Shown here in pieces: positions 42,153 to 50,875 of a stretch of 64,000 nt of DNA. Both the position numbers and the translations under genes were made by a program. Every line of letters starts with the position of its first letter. The first letter of the stretch is position 1. The notes beneath the pieces were generated by a model. The model worked only from the letters and a program-made list of their open reading frames with translations, did no database searches and was not told where the DNA came from. Source of the stretch: Bradyrhizobium diazoefficiens (GTDB taxonomy: Bacteria > Pseudomonadota > Alphaproteobacteria > Rhizobiales > Xanthobacteraceae); assembly GCF_016616425.1 (NCBI RefSeq), contig NZ_CP067101.1, positions 992,001 to 1,056,000 on the forward strand. Direction: 5' to 3'.

Positions 42153-44003
42153 ATGACAGTCGCCCCACGCGGTGACGTTGCGGGCCTGTTCGCAACGCCG
42201 AGAACCGTCGCAGAGCATCGCGCTGACGGCAGCATCGTTCTGCGCTCGCCCGATCCGTTGCGCGCCGGCGCGCGCTGCGTCGGCGACTGGCTGGAGCAAT
42301 GGGCGCGGCAGAAGCCGGATGTGATCTTCCTTGCCGAGCGCGGCAATGTCGAAACGCCCTGGACCACCGTCACCTATGCGCAGGCGCTGCGCCAGGTGCG
42401 TGCGGTGGCGTCCTGGATTCTGGCGCAGGGCCTCAGCGCGGAGCGTCCGCTCGCGATCCTCTCCGACAACGGCATCGACCATGCGCTGCTCGCGCTTGCC
42501 GCCCAGCATGCCGGCGTGCCCTCGGCCGCGATCTCGCCGGCCTATTCGCTGATGTCCAGGGATTTCGAGAAGCTCAAAAGCATGATCACGCTGCTCGAGC
42601 CGGGCGCGATCTACGTCTCTGCGACGGGGCCCTTCGCGGCCGCGCTGGCGGCCATCGCACCGCTGCACCGGGCGGCGATCATCAGCAGCAATGAGGGCGA
42701 CGCCGGTGCGCTCGCCTTCCGCACCGTCGCGGCAACGCCGGAGAGCCCTGACCTCGCTCCGGCGTTCGCCGCGGTGACGCCGGACACGATCGCAAAATTC
42801 CTGTTCACATCAGGTTCGACCGGCACGCCGAAAGCCGTCATCAACACCCAGCGCATGCTGACCTCGAGCCAAGAGGCCAGGATACAGACCTGGACGTTTC
42901 TCGAAGAGAGCCGCGACAATCTCGTCATCCTCGACTGGCTGCCCTGGAGCCACACCTTTGGCGCCAATCACAATTTCAATCTCGTGCTGCGCAACGGCGG
43001 CTCGCTCTATATCGACGGCGGCAAACCTGCGCCCGGCCTGTTTGCGACGTCGCTCGCGAACCTGAAAAGCGTGATGCCTACGGTCTATTTCAACGTGCCC
43101 CGCGGCTTCGACATGCTGATCGCGGCGCTGCGCGGCGACGAGGAGCTGCGCCGCCGCTTCTTCGGCGAGGTCAAATTCGCCTTCTATGCCGGCGCGGCAT
43201 TGCCGCAAAATCTCTGGGACGCTCTCGAGCAGCTTTCGGTCGAGACCGCAGGTCGCGCATTGCCGATGGTCTCGGCCTGGGGCTCGACTGAAACTTCGCC
43301 GCTGGCGACCGACTGCCATTTCCTCGCCGAACGTTCGGGCAATATCGGTGTGCCCATTCCCGGCACCGAATTGAAGCTCGCCGCGTCTGGCGACAAGCTG
43401 GAAGTACGCGTGCGCGGTCCCAACGTCACGCCGGGCTATTGGAAGGCGCCGGAGCTGACCAGGCAGGCATTCGACGAGGAGGGCTTTTATCTGATCGGCG
43501 ATGCCGTCAAGCTTGCTGATAGTGCGCGGCCGGAGCGCGGCCTGTTCTTCGACGGCCGCGTCGCGGAGGACTTCAAGCTCAACTCCGGCACCTGGGTCAG
43601 CGTCGGCACGTTGCGTGTCGCCGGCATCGCCGCGCTGGCGCCGCTGGCGCAGGACATCGTGGTCGCAGGTGATGGTGGCGACGAGGTGCGCTTCCTGGTG
43701 TTCCCGAACATCGTCGCCTGCCGCGCCCATGCCGGTCTGGCCGAGCCGGCTGATGTGAACGAGGTGCTCGCGCACGACAAGGTCAGGACCGCAATCGCGC
43801 AGGGTCTGGCAAAGCTGAAGCAGCAGGGCCCCAACTCCTCCGGTCACGCCACGCGCGCGCTGCTGCTCGCCGAGCCGCCATCGGTCGATGGCGGCGAGAT
43901 CACCGACAAGGGCTACGTCAACCAGCGCGCCGTGCTGATGCGGCGGCCCGACGCGGTGGCGCGGTTGAACGATGATGCGTCATCGGAATGGGTTGGTCCG
44001 TGA
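42153..44003 (+). CDS. fcs: Feruloyl-CoA synthase
   Basis: A 616-residue AMP-forming acyl-CoA ligase. The P-loop is LFTSGSTGTPKAV (about residues 217-229) and the later WGSTETSP and GLFFDGRVAEDFKLNSGTWVSV are typical of the feruloyl-CoA synthase group. It activates ferulate or p-coumarate in the cytoplasm for side-chain removal. ATG at 42153 follows a strong GGAGGAGGA ribosome site; the open frame upstream passes through the operator. No enoyl-CoA hydratase/aldolase gene is next to it. Its MarR regulator is divergent. Confidence 0.88.
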   Translation: MTVAPRGDVAGLFATPRTVAEHRADGSIVLRSPDPLRAGARCVGDWLEQWARQKPDVIFLAERGNVETPWTTVTYAQALRQVRAVASWILAQGLSAERPLAILSDNGIDHALLALAAQHAGVPSAAISPAYSLMSRDFEKLKSMITLLEPGAIYVSATGPFAAALAAIAPLHRAAIISSNEGDAGALAFRTVAATPESPDLAPAFAAVTPDTIAKFLFTSGSTGTPKAVINTQRMLTSSQEARIQTWTFLEESRDNLVILDWLPWSHTFGANHNFNLVLRNGGSLYIDGGKPAPGLFATSLANLKSVMPTVYFNVPRGFDMLIAALRGDEELRRRFFGEVKFAFYAGAALPQNLWDALEQLSVETAGRALPMVSAWGSTETSPLATDCHFLAERSGNIGVPIPGTELKLAASGDKLEVRVRGPNVTPGYWKAPELTRQAFDEEGFYLIGDAVKLADSARPERGLFFDGRVAEDFKLNSGTWVSVGTLRVAGIAALAPLAQDIVVAGDGGDEVRFLVFPNIVACRAHAGLAEPADVNEVLAHDKVRTAIAQGLAKLKQQGPNSSGHATRALLLAEPPSVDGGEITDKGYVNQRAVLMRRPDAVARLNDDASSEWVGP

Positions 44004-44035
44004 GGAAAGGTTCTCTCCATCCGGACGCTCTCGTG

Positions 44036-44165
44036 GCCCGGACCCAGCGCAGCACGTCGGGATGCGCTGCTGAGCCGGGGCCCATTTCCCGTCGTGCATC
44101 CGGCTTCTGTTGGGTCCCGGCTCTGCGTCGCGTCATTTCATGCCGCGCCGCGTCCGGGACGAGAG
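44036..44165. repeat. F-family GC-rich repeat-like element
   Basis: Part of the 384-base gap after fcs. It has related ends (CCCGGACCCAGCGCAGC ... GCGTCCGGGACGAGAGAG) with internal inverted segments and resembles 39428-39482. Boundaries are approximate. The rest of the gap holds the IR at 44228 and a ribosome-site-like sequence near 44302. Confidence 0.45.
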
Positions 44166-44227
44166 AGCGGGTTAACGCGTGCGGAATAGGCCAGTGATCT
44201 TGCCGCAATATACTTTCTGATTCTTTT

Positions 44228-44241
44228 GTTGCCTGAGCAAC
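44228..44241. promoter_or_regulatory. Inverted repeat GTTGC-N4-GCAAC, possible operator
   Basis: GTTGC and GCAAC arms with 4 bases between, about 85 bases upstream of a strong ribosome-site plus ATG (GGAGGAGACA, ATG at 44313) that leads into no convincing gene. It may be a MarR-type site left from a lost operon or a distal element for the MarR/P450 genes. Confidence 0.35.
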
Positions 44242-44387
44242 TAATCTGTGCGAACCGTTCCGGGTAGCGATGACGGCGGGGAAAACCGCCGCATTCGATC
44301 CTGGAGGAGACAATGCTCGGCCCGAATGGTGCCGCCGGCAGGCGCAGGCGTGGACGTGACGGAAGGTGGTGCCTGGAGCGCGACCCG

Positions 44388-44894
44388 TCAGGCCTCAGTG
44401 CCGCCGGTGACCGCGCCGAGATTTTCGTGCAGCCGGCGCAGCAGGTCGATCAGCACCTCGCGCTCGTCCTCGTTGAGGCACGACAGCAGCCGCCGCTCGC
44501 GTTCGAGCGCCGCGACGATCACCTTGTCATGCGTGGCGCGGCCCTTCGCCGTCAGCGAAATCGAATAGGTGCGGCCGTCGTCCGGGTCGGTGCGGATCGA
44601 AATCAGCCCGCGCTTCTCGAGGCCCGTCAGTGTCCGGCTCACCGGCCCCTTGTCGAAGCCGATGACGTGGCAGATGCGCGAGGCCGGAATGCCGGGCTCG
44701 ATCGCCAGCAGCGACATGATCCGCCATTCCGTGACGTTGACGCCGAACTGCCGCTGATAGAACGCGGTCGCGCTGTTCGAGAGCTTGTTGGCAATGAAGG
44801 TGACGAACGCCGGGACGTAACGGTCGAGATCGAGCGTCGGTCCCGCCTCGTTGGGCGCAGGCTTTTGGCGGAATCTGGTCGAAGGCGCAGGCAT
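44388..44894 (-). CDS. MarR-family regulator, divergent from CYP199A
   Basis: A 168-residue MarR protein: RYVPAFVTFIANKLSNSATAFYQRQFGVNVTEWRIMSLLAIEPGIPASRICHVIGFDKGPVSRTLTGLEKRGLISIRTDPDDGRTYSISLT. It is divergent from the P450 gene with 83 bases between, so it probably controls the P450-ferredoxin unit in response to an aromatic acid. No clear inverted repeat was found in that gap. Confidence 0.9.
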   Translation of the reverse strand: MPAPSTRFRQKPAPNEAGPTLDLDRYVPAFVTFIANKLSNSATAFYQRQFGVNVTEWRIMSLLAIEPGIPASRICHVIGFDKGPVSRTLTGLEKRGLISIRTDPDDGRTYSISLTAKGRATHDKVIVAALERERRLLSCLNEDEREVLIDLLRRLHENLGAVTGGTEA

Positions 44895-44977
44895 GTCGGG
44901 ATTCTGACTCGCGGTGGGCCCAAAGACCTAATGGCATGCGCCGCCCTTTCACAAGATCAAAATGAGGGAGGTCTTCC

Positions 44978-46198
44978 ATGACCGCATCCGGCTCTCCCGT
45001 ATCGACGGGCTCGGTTTCCGTGCCGCATCTCGACGTCGATCCCTTCGACATGAATTTCTTCGCCGACCCCTATCCCACGCATCAGCGGCTGCGGGAGGCC
45101 GGGCCGGTCGTCTATCTCGACACGTGGAACGTCTATGGCGTGGCGCGCTATGCCGAGGTCCATGCGGTCCTGAGCGACCCCGCGACCTTCTGCTCCAGCC
45201 GTGGCGTCGGCCTGTCCGACTTCAAGAAGGAGACGCCGTGGCGGCCGCCGAGCCTGATCCTCGAAGCCGATCCGCCCGCGCACACACGTACCCGCGCCGT
45301 GCTGTCGAAAGTGCTGTCACCGACCGTCATGAAGCAGGTGCGGGATCGCTTTGCCGCCGCGGCGGAGGAGCGGGTGGACGCGCTGCTGGACAAGCGCAGC
45401 TTCGACGCGATCGCCGAGCTTGCGGAAGCCTATCCGCTCTCGATCTTTCCGGACGCGCTCGGGTTGAAGCCGGAAGGGCGCGAGCATCTGATTCCCTATG
45501 CGAGCGTCGTGTTCAACGCGTTCGGTCCGCCGAACGAACTGCGTCAGGAGGCGATCGCGCGCTCGGCGCCGCACCAGGCCTATGTCGCTGAGCAGTGCCA
45601 GCGCGACAATCTCGCGCCCGGCGGCTTCGGCGCCGGCATCCACGCCTGCGTCGACGACGGCGAGATCACCGCGGCCGAAGCGCCGCTGCTGGTGCGCTCG
45701 CTGCTGTCGGCCGGCCTCGACACCACCGTCAACGGAATCGGTGCCGCAGTCTATTGCCTCGCGCGCTTCCCCGACCAGTGGCAGCGCCTGCGCGGCGATC
45801 ATTCTCTGGCGCGCAACGCCTTCGAGGAGGCCGTGCGGTTCGAGAGCCCGGTGCAGACTTTCTTCCGCACCACCACGCGCGATGTCGAGTTGTCAGGTGC
45901 GCAGATCGGCGAGGGCGAGAAAGTGCTGATGTTCCTCGCCGCCGCCAACCGCGATCCGCGGCGCTGGGACAAACCTGATAGCTACGACATCACGCGCCGC
46001 ACCTTCGGCCATGTCGGCTTCGGCTCCGGCATCCACATGTGCGTCGGCCAGCTCGTCGCGCGCCTCGAAGGCGAGGTGATGCTGACCGCGCTGGCGCAGC
46101 GGATCGCGAAGATCGAAATATCAGGTGAGCCGAAACGCCGCTTCAACAACACGCTGCGCGGGCTCGACAGCCTGCCCGTCACCATCACCCCGGCCTGA
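44978..46198 (+). CDS. Cytochrome P450, CYP199A type (4-methoxybenzoate-class monooxygenase)
   Basis: A 406-residue P450. The heme cysteine is Cys355 in FGSGIHMCVGQLV, the I-helix reads AGLDTT and the ExxR and later motifs are normal. It is very like CYP199A2/CYP199A4 of Rhodopseudomonas palustris as I recall them: Arg89, Ser92, Phe179 to Phe182 region, Arg240, Ser241 and Phe295 match the CYP199A4 residues that bind the benzoate carboxylate and ring, shifted by three. It should O-demethylate or oxidise para-substituted benzoates. Electrons come from the ferredoxin gene 11 bases downstream; no reductase gene is adjacent. Confidence 0.93.
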   Translation: MTASGSPVSTGSVSVPHLDVDPFDMNFFADPYPTHQRLREAGPVVYLDTWNVYGVARYAEVHAVLSDPATFCSSRGVGLSDFKKETPWRPPSLILEADPPAHTRTRAVLSKVLSPTVMKQVRDRFAAAAEERVDALLDKRSFDAIAELAEAYPLSIFPDALGLKPEGREHLIPYASVVFNAFGPPNELRQEAIARSAPHQAYVAEQCQRDNLAPGGFGAGIHACVDDGEITAAEAPLLVRSLLSAGLDTTVNGIGAAVYCLARFPDQWQRLRGDHSLARNAFEEAVRFESPVQTFFRTTTRDVELSGAQIGEGEKVLMFLAAANRDPRRWDKPDSYDITRRTFGHVGFGSGIHMCVGQLVARLEGEVMLTALAQRIAKIEISGEPKRRFNNTLRGLDSLPVTITPA

Positions 46199-46209
46199 CG
46201 AGGAGATTC

Positions 46210-46533
46210 ATGCCCGCCATCACCTTCATCCATCCCGACGGCAAGTCCGAGCGCGTCGAGATCTCAGGCGGCGAGAGCGCCATGGAGGCCGCGACCCGCC
46301 ACGGCCTCGACGGCATTCTGGCCGAATGCGGCGGCAACGCGATGTGCGCGACCTGTCACGTCTATATCGACGACGCCTGGCTCGCGCGCCTGCCTGACAT
46401 GGCCGACGACGAGGACGCGCTGCTCGACGGCACCGCCGCTGAGCGGCGACCGACCAGCCGGCTGTCCTGCCAGATCAAGATCACGCCCGCGCTCGATGGG
46501 CTCGTCGTGAAACTGCCGGAGCGGCAGGTCTGA
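46210..46533 (+). CDS. [2Fe-2S] ferredoxin partner of the P450 (palustrisredoxin-like)
   Basis: A 107-residue plant/adrenodoxin-type ferredoxin. The cluster cysteines are Cys40, Cys46 and Cys49 (ECGGNAMCATCHVY) with Cys87 (LSCQIK). Adrenodoxin-type surface acidic segments (DDAWLARLPDMADDEDALLDG) are present. It lies just after the P450 and should carry its electrons. Start at the ATG 46210. Confidence 0.93.
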   Translation: MPAITFIHPDGKSERVEISGGESAMEAATRHGLDGILAECGGNAMCATCHVYIDDAWLARLPDMADDEDALLDGTAAERRPTSRLSCQIKITPALDGLVVKLPERQV

Positions 46534-46619
46534 GTTGTCAGCGGATCTGACTTGCCAAAGCGTCTGAATTTCAATCTGCCGGCAGCAACCGGCGCAGCAA
46601 ATATCAAACAGGGGAGGGA

Positions 46620-47834
46620 ATGATGAAACATCTGAAGTGGACGCTTGCGCTGGCCGCAAGCCTGGTGACCGGCGCGGCAAGCGCCGAGATCTCGGATAAT
46701 GTCGTGCGCGTCGGCGTGCTCAATGACATCTCCGGCATCTTCCAGGACACCAACGGCATGGGCTCGGTGGAGGCCGCGCGCATGGCAGCCGAAGATTTCA
46801 AGGGCGGTGGCAAGGGCATCAAGGTCGAGATCGTCTACGCCGACCACCAGAACAAGGCCGATGTCGGCAACGCCATTGCGCGCAAATGGCTCGATGTCGA
46901 AGGCGTCGATGCCATCGTCGACGTGCCGAACTCGGCAGTCGGTCTTTCCATCAACACGCTGCTGCGCGACAGCCGGATGACGTTCCTGGCGTCCTCGACC
47001 GCAAGCTCCGATCTCACCGGCAAGGCCTGCTCGCCCAACACCATCCAGTGGGTCAACGACACCTGGGCAACCGGCAACACCACGGCGGCCGCCATGGTAT
47101 CGCGCGGCGGCAAGGACTGGTATTTCCTCACGGTCGACTATGCGCTCGGCAAGGGCATCGAGACGGAGGCGCAGAAATATATCGAGGCGCATGGCGGCAA
47201 GGTGCTCGGCTCCTCCAAGCATCCGCTCGGTACCTCCGACTTCGCCTCCTTCCTGTTGCAGGCGCAGGGCTCGAAGGCGCAGGTGATCGGTCTTGCCAAT
47301 GCTGGCGGTGACACAATCAACGCGGTGAAGCAGGCCGCCGAGTTCGGCATCCAGCAGAATGGACAGCGGCTCGTCGCCTTCCTGCTCTTCATCAACGACG
47401 TCCATGGCATGGGCATCAAGGTCGCCCAGGGCCTTCAACTGATGGAGGCCTTCTACTGGGACATGAACGACGACACCCGCGCCTTCGCCAAACGGTTCGC
47501 CGCGCGGCCCGGCATGAACGGCAAGATGCCGAGCGGCAACCAGGCCGGTGTCTATGCCTCGACGCTCGCTTACCTCAACGCTGTCGCCGCCAGCGGCAGC
47601 GATAACGCTAAAGACGTCGTGCCCGAGATGAAGAAGTTCAAAGGCAAGGACAGACTGTTCGGCGACACCACGATCCGTCAGGACGGCCGCGTCGTGCATC
47701 CGATGTACCTGTTCGAGGTGAAGAAGCCGGAGGAATCGAAATATCCCTACGACTATTACAAGCTGGTCTCGACGATTCCGGCCGACCAGGCATTCCGCCC
47801 GCTGGCGGAAGGCGGGTGTGCATTGGTGAAGTAG
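46620..47834 (+). CDS. Branched-chain-type ABC substrate-binding protein, likely aromatic-acid binding
   Basis: A 404-residue exported protein of the HAAT family: leader MMKHLKWTLALAASLVTGAASA, then VVRVGVLNDISGIFQDTNGMGSVEAARMAAEDFKGGGKGIKVEIVYADHQNK and VDAIVDVPNSAVGLSIN. It follows the P450 and ferredoxin genes on the same strand after an 86-base gap with a GGGGAGGG ribosome site. Related proteins in R. palustris bind lignin-derived aromatics, so that is likely here. No permease or ATPase genes are adjacent. Confidence 0.88.
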   Translation: MMKHLKWTLALAASLVTGAASAEISDNVVRVGVLNDISGIFQDTNGMGSVEAARMAAEDFKGGGKGIKVEIVYADHQNKADVGNAIARKWLDVEGVDAIVDVPNSAVGLSINTLLRDSRMTFLASSTASSDLTGKACSPNTIQWVNDTWATGNTTAAAMVSRGGKDWYFLTVDYALGKGIETEAQKYIEAHGGKVLGSSKHPLGTSDFASFLLQAQGSKAQVIGLANAGGDTINAVKQAAEFGIQQNGQRLVAFLLFINDVHGMGIKVAQGLQLMEAFYWDMNDDTRAFAKRFAARPGMNGKMPSGNQAGVYASTLAYLNAVAASGSDNAKDVVPEMKKFKGKDRLFGDTTIRQDGRVVHPMYLFEVKKPEESKYPYDYYKLVSTIPADQAFRPLAEGGCALVK

Positions 47835-47859
47835 CGATGTAGCAGCGAGCGCCGCTGCA

Positions 47860-47894
47860 CCTTCTCCCCTTGTGGGGCCCACAAGGGGAGAAGG
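47860..47894 (+). terminator. Rho-independent terminator between convergent genes
   Basis: A 17-base perfect stem (arms begin CCTTCTCCCC) with one base between, followed on the plus strand by AAAAAG; on the minus strand it lies just after the stop of the NADH dehydrogenase gene. It may end both transcripts. Confidence 0.7.
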
Positions 47895-47900
47895 AAAAAG

Positions 47901-49163
47901 CTACGCCACCTTGCTGCTTCCCTGCGTGATCAACCTCGCGGCCCGCTGGTCGCGGGAGTAGATCCAGAGCCAGCTCAAGGCGACGCTGAGGCGGTGGCGC
48001 AAGCCGATCAGGAAGTAAATGTGGGCGATGCCCCAGATCCACCACGCGATCGCGCCGCGCAGCTTGAATCGGCCGAAATCAATCACCGCGAGGCGCTTGC
48101 CGATCTGGGCGAGGCTGCCGGCGTGCCTGTAGCGGAACGGGCCGGTCGTAGCACCGCGCAGGCGGGCCTTGATGGTCTCGGCGACGTGACGGCCCTGCTG
48201 CTTTGCCGCCGGCGCGATGCCCGGCACCGGCTTGCCGTCCCAGGCGTTGATGCTCACGGTATCGCCGATCGCAAAGATCTCGGGGTGCCCCGGAATGGTG
48301 AGGTCGGCCTCGACCTGCACGCGCCCGGCGTGATCGCCAGGTGCGTCGAGCCATTCGGCGGCGGGTGAGGCGCGGACGCCGGCGGCCCAGATTCGCGTCT
48401 TTGCCTCGAGCAGCTTGCCGCCGAACACGACGCCGTCGCGATTGATCTCGGTGACGGCCTGTCCCAGCACGACCTCGACGCCGATCTTCTCCAGTGACGC
48501 CTGGGCATAGGCGGAGAGATCGTCGGCAAAGCCCGCGAGCACGCGCGGCCCCGCCTCGATCAGCACCACGCGCGCCTTGGTCGTGTCGATGTTGCGGAAA
48601 TCGCCGGGCAGGGTGTGACGCGCCATCTCGGCGATGGTGCCGGCGAGCTCGACGCCGGTAGGGCCGGCACCGACGATGACGAAGGTCAGCCGCGCCGCGC
48701 GCCTCTGCGGATCGGTCTCCCGCTCGGCGCGCTCGAACGCCACCAGAATGTGACGGCGCAAGGTGGTGGCATCCTCCAGCGTCTTCAAGCCCGGCGCGAA
48801 CTGCTCCCATTCGTCGTGGCCGAAATAGGCGTGACGCGCGCCGGTCGCCAGCACCAGCGTATCGTAAGGCACCTCGCTGCCGTCGTCGATCAGCACGCAG
48901 CGCCTTGCTGCATCGACACCGCTGACAGTCGCGAACAGAGTGGTCACCTCGGGCCGGTGGCGCATGAGGTGGCGGATCGGCCAGGCGATCTCGCTGGTCG
49001 CGAGCGAGGCGGTCGCGACCTGGTACAGCAGTGGCTGGAATAGATGATGGTTGCGGCGGTCGATCAGCGTAATCTCGACGGGCGCACCCGCGAGCCGGTA
49101 GGTCGCCTCCAGTCCGCCGAAGCCGGCTCCGACAATGACGACGCGATGCGGTGTCGTGGTCAT
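47901..49163 (-). CDS. ndh: Type II NADH dehydrogenase (NDH-2)
   Basis: A 420-residue single-subunit NADH:quinone oxidoreductase. It has the FAD-binding GAGFGGLEATYRLA, the second nucleotide motif VIVGAGPTGVELAGTIAEMA, and the GIAPAAKQQGRHVA segment. The C-terminal region (AIAWWIWGIAHIYFLIGLRHRLSVALSWLWIY) forms the membrane association typical of NDH-2. It oxidises NADH without pumping protons. The start is the ATG at 49163. Confidence 0.9.
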   Translation of the reverse strand: MTTTPHRVVIVGAGFGGLEATYRLAGAPVEITLIDRRNHHLFQPLLYQVATASLATSEIAWPIRHLMRHRPEVTTLFATVSGVDAARRCVLIDDGSEVPYDTLVLATGARHAYFGHDEWEQFAPGLKTLEDATTLRRHILVAFERAERETDPQRRAARLTFVIVGAGPTGVELAGTIAEMARHTLPGDFRNIDTTKARVVLIEAGPRVLAGFADDLSAYAQASLEKIGVEVVLGQAVTEINRDGVVFGGKLLEAKTRIWAAGVRASPAAEWLDAPGDHAGRVQVEADLTIPGHPEIFAIGDTVSINAWDGKPVPGIAPAAKQQGRHVAETIKARLRGATTGPFRYRHAGSLAQIGKRLAVIDFGRFKLRGAIAWWIWGIAHIYFLIGLRHRLSVALSWLWIYSRDQRAARLITQGSSKVA

Positions 49164-49487
49164 GATGTGTCCCTCGAATCTCGCTGCTCCAGGCTCTCAT
49201 TTAAGTGCGGATCGGATGCCGCGGTCCAATAGCCATCATCAATCGCCGCATAGGCCCGATGTATCGATCCGGCGCGAAAAAAGCGCCGCAGCCTCCGGAC
49301 CGGCCCTGGGCCGGCCTTGGATCGAAGTGAGTAGAATTATATTTCTTGCCATCCGCAATCGGGGCGAAATATGGTGCAGGAGCAGACGCTGAGCCATTGG
49401 CGGCTCGACAGATTTTGCGTTCAATAGAGACGACCCGGCGCGGCGATCACCCCGCTTACGGGCTCAATAACAAGGAGGGGAGTGGTT

Positions 49488-50660
49488 ATGAGGACGGCAT
49501 TCTGGCTGGCGGGCGCAGCGGCGCTGGTGCTGGCAAGTCCGGCAGTCGCCGGCGACACCATCAAGATCGGTTTCGTTTCGACCTTCAGCGGCCCGACCGC
49601 CGTGATCGGCAACGACATGCGCAACTCCTTCGAGCTCGCGCTGGATCACATGGGTCGCAAGATGGGCGGCAAGCCGGTCGAGGTCATCTACGAGGACGAC
49701 GGGCAGAAGCCCGACGTCGGCAAGCAGAAGACCGAGAAGCTGGTGCAGTCGGACAAGGTCGATTTCATCGTCGGCTACATCTGGTCGAACGTGCTGCTGG
49801 CCTCGCTGAAGACGGCCGTGGACTCGCAGACCTTTCTGATCTCGGCCAATGCCGGTCCGTCGCAGCTCGCCGGCGAACTCTGCTCGCCTTATGTGTTCTC
49901 GACCTCCTGGCAGAACGACCAGACGCCGGCCGCCATGGGCCTCTACATGAACCAGAAGGGCGTCAAGAGCGTCTTCCTGATCGGGCCGAACTATGCCGCC
50001 GGCAAGGACATGCTCGCGGGCGTGAAGAGCACCTTCAAGGGTGAGGTCAAGGGCGAGGAATACACGGTCTGGCCGAGCCAGCTCGATTTCTCGGCCGAGC
50101 TCTCCAAGGCGCGCGCCTCGGGCGCGGAGTCGATCTTCGTGTTCTATCCCGGCGCTGCCGGCGTGCAGTTCCTCAATCAATACGCGCAGGCCGGGTTGAA
50201 GGGTACGATGCCGCTCTACACCGCCTTCACCGTCGACGAGCTGTCGCTGCCGCTGCAGAAGGAGAATGCGCTCGGTGTGCCCGGCGCGCAGGAATGGGTC
50301 CACGATCTGCCCAACGAGCAGAACAAGCGCTTCGTCGCCGACTACCGCAAGAAGTACACCGGCCTGCGTCCGACCTATTACGGCGCGCAAGCCTATGACG
50401 CCGCTCAGCTCATCAACAGTGCGGTGGTCGCGGTGAAGGGCGACACCAGCAAGAAGGACGCGATGAAGGCCGAGATGGAGAAGGCCAACTTCAAGTCGCT
50501 GCGCGGCGCGTTCAAATACGGCAACAACCACATCCCGGTGCAGAACTTCTACCTCCAGGACGTGGTCAAGGACGCCGAAGGCCAGCTCTCGCTGAAGACG
50601 GTCGCGACCATCGTCAAGAACGACCAGGATCGCTTCCACGATAAGTGCAAGATGAAATGA
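49488..50660 (+). CDS. Branched-chain-type ABC substrate-binding protein, orphan
   Basis: A 390-residue HAAT-family binding protein: leader MRTAFWLAGAAALVLASPAVA, then DTIKIGFVSTFSGPTAVIGNDMRNSFELALDHMGRKMGG and later YYGAQAYDAAQLINSAV. ATG at 49488 has AAGGAGGGG upstream; GTG at 49482 is less likely. The 324-base gap upstream contains no gene but a GGCC-rich palindrome near 49300. No transporter subunits are adjacent. Confidence 0.85.
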   Translation: MRTAFWLAGAAALVLASPAVAGDTIKIGFVSTFSGPTAVIGNDMRNSFELALDHMGRKMGGKPVEVIYEDDGQKPDVGKQKTEKLVQSDKVDFIVGYIWSNVLLASLKTAVDSQTFLISANAGPSQLAGELCSPYVFSTSWQNDQTPAAMGLYMNQKGVKSVFLIGPNYAAGKDMLAGVKSTFKGEVKGEEYTVWPSQLDFSAELSKARASGAESIFVFYPGAAGVQFLNQYAQAGLKGTMPLYTAFTVDELSLPLQKENALGVPGAQEWVHDLPNEQNKRFVADYRKKYTGLRPTYYGAQAYDAAQLINSAVVAVKGDTSKKDAMKAEMEKANFKSLRGAFKYGNNHIPVQNFYLQDVVKDAEGQLSLKTVATIVKNDQDRFHDKCKMK

Positions 50661-50677
50661 GGTGATCTCTTTCTTCT

Positions 50678-50705
50678 CCCTCTTCCCGTGCTGACGGGAA
50701 GAGGG
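50678..50705 (+). terminator. Stem-loop terminator after the binding-protein gene
   Basis: Perfect 12-base stem CCCTCTTCCCGT / ACGGGAAGAGGG with a 4-base loop, 18 bases after the stop at 50660. No clear T-run. Confidence 0.6.
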
Positions 50706-50757
50706 CAGCAGCTGCCTCTCCGGGCACTCCTGTTGCCGTACTTTCACGCCCCCTCCA

Positions 50758-50844
50758 CGTCATTGCGAGCGGAGCGAAGCAATCCAGAGTCTTGCCACGG
50801 AGGGATTCTGGATTGCTTCGTCGCAAGGGCTCCTCGCAATGACG
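50758..50844. repeat. B-family palindromic repeat
   Basis: Inverted ends CGTCATTGCGAG and CTCGCAATGACG enclose GCAATCCAGA/TCTGGATTGC arms. Related to 8639-8725 and 12911-12982. It lies between the convergent binding-protein and QuiC genes. Confidence 0.88.
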
Positions 50845-50875
50845 ATGCGGAGAGAGACGGGCGAGAAAGAGACGG

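Noticed and set aside
49239..49424. 61-residue minus-strand ORF in the gap before the binding-protein gene
   Set aside because: No ribosome site or recognisable feature; covers a GC palindrome.
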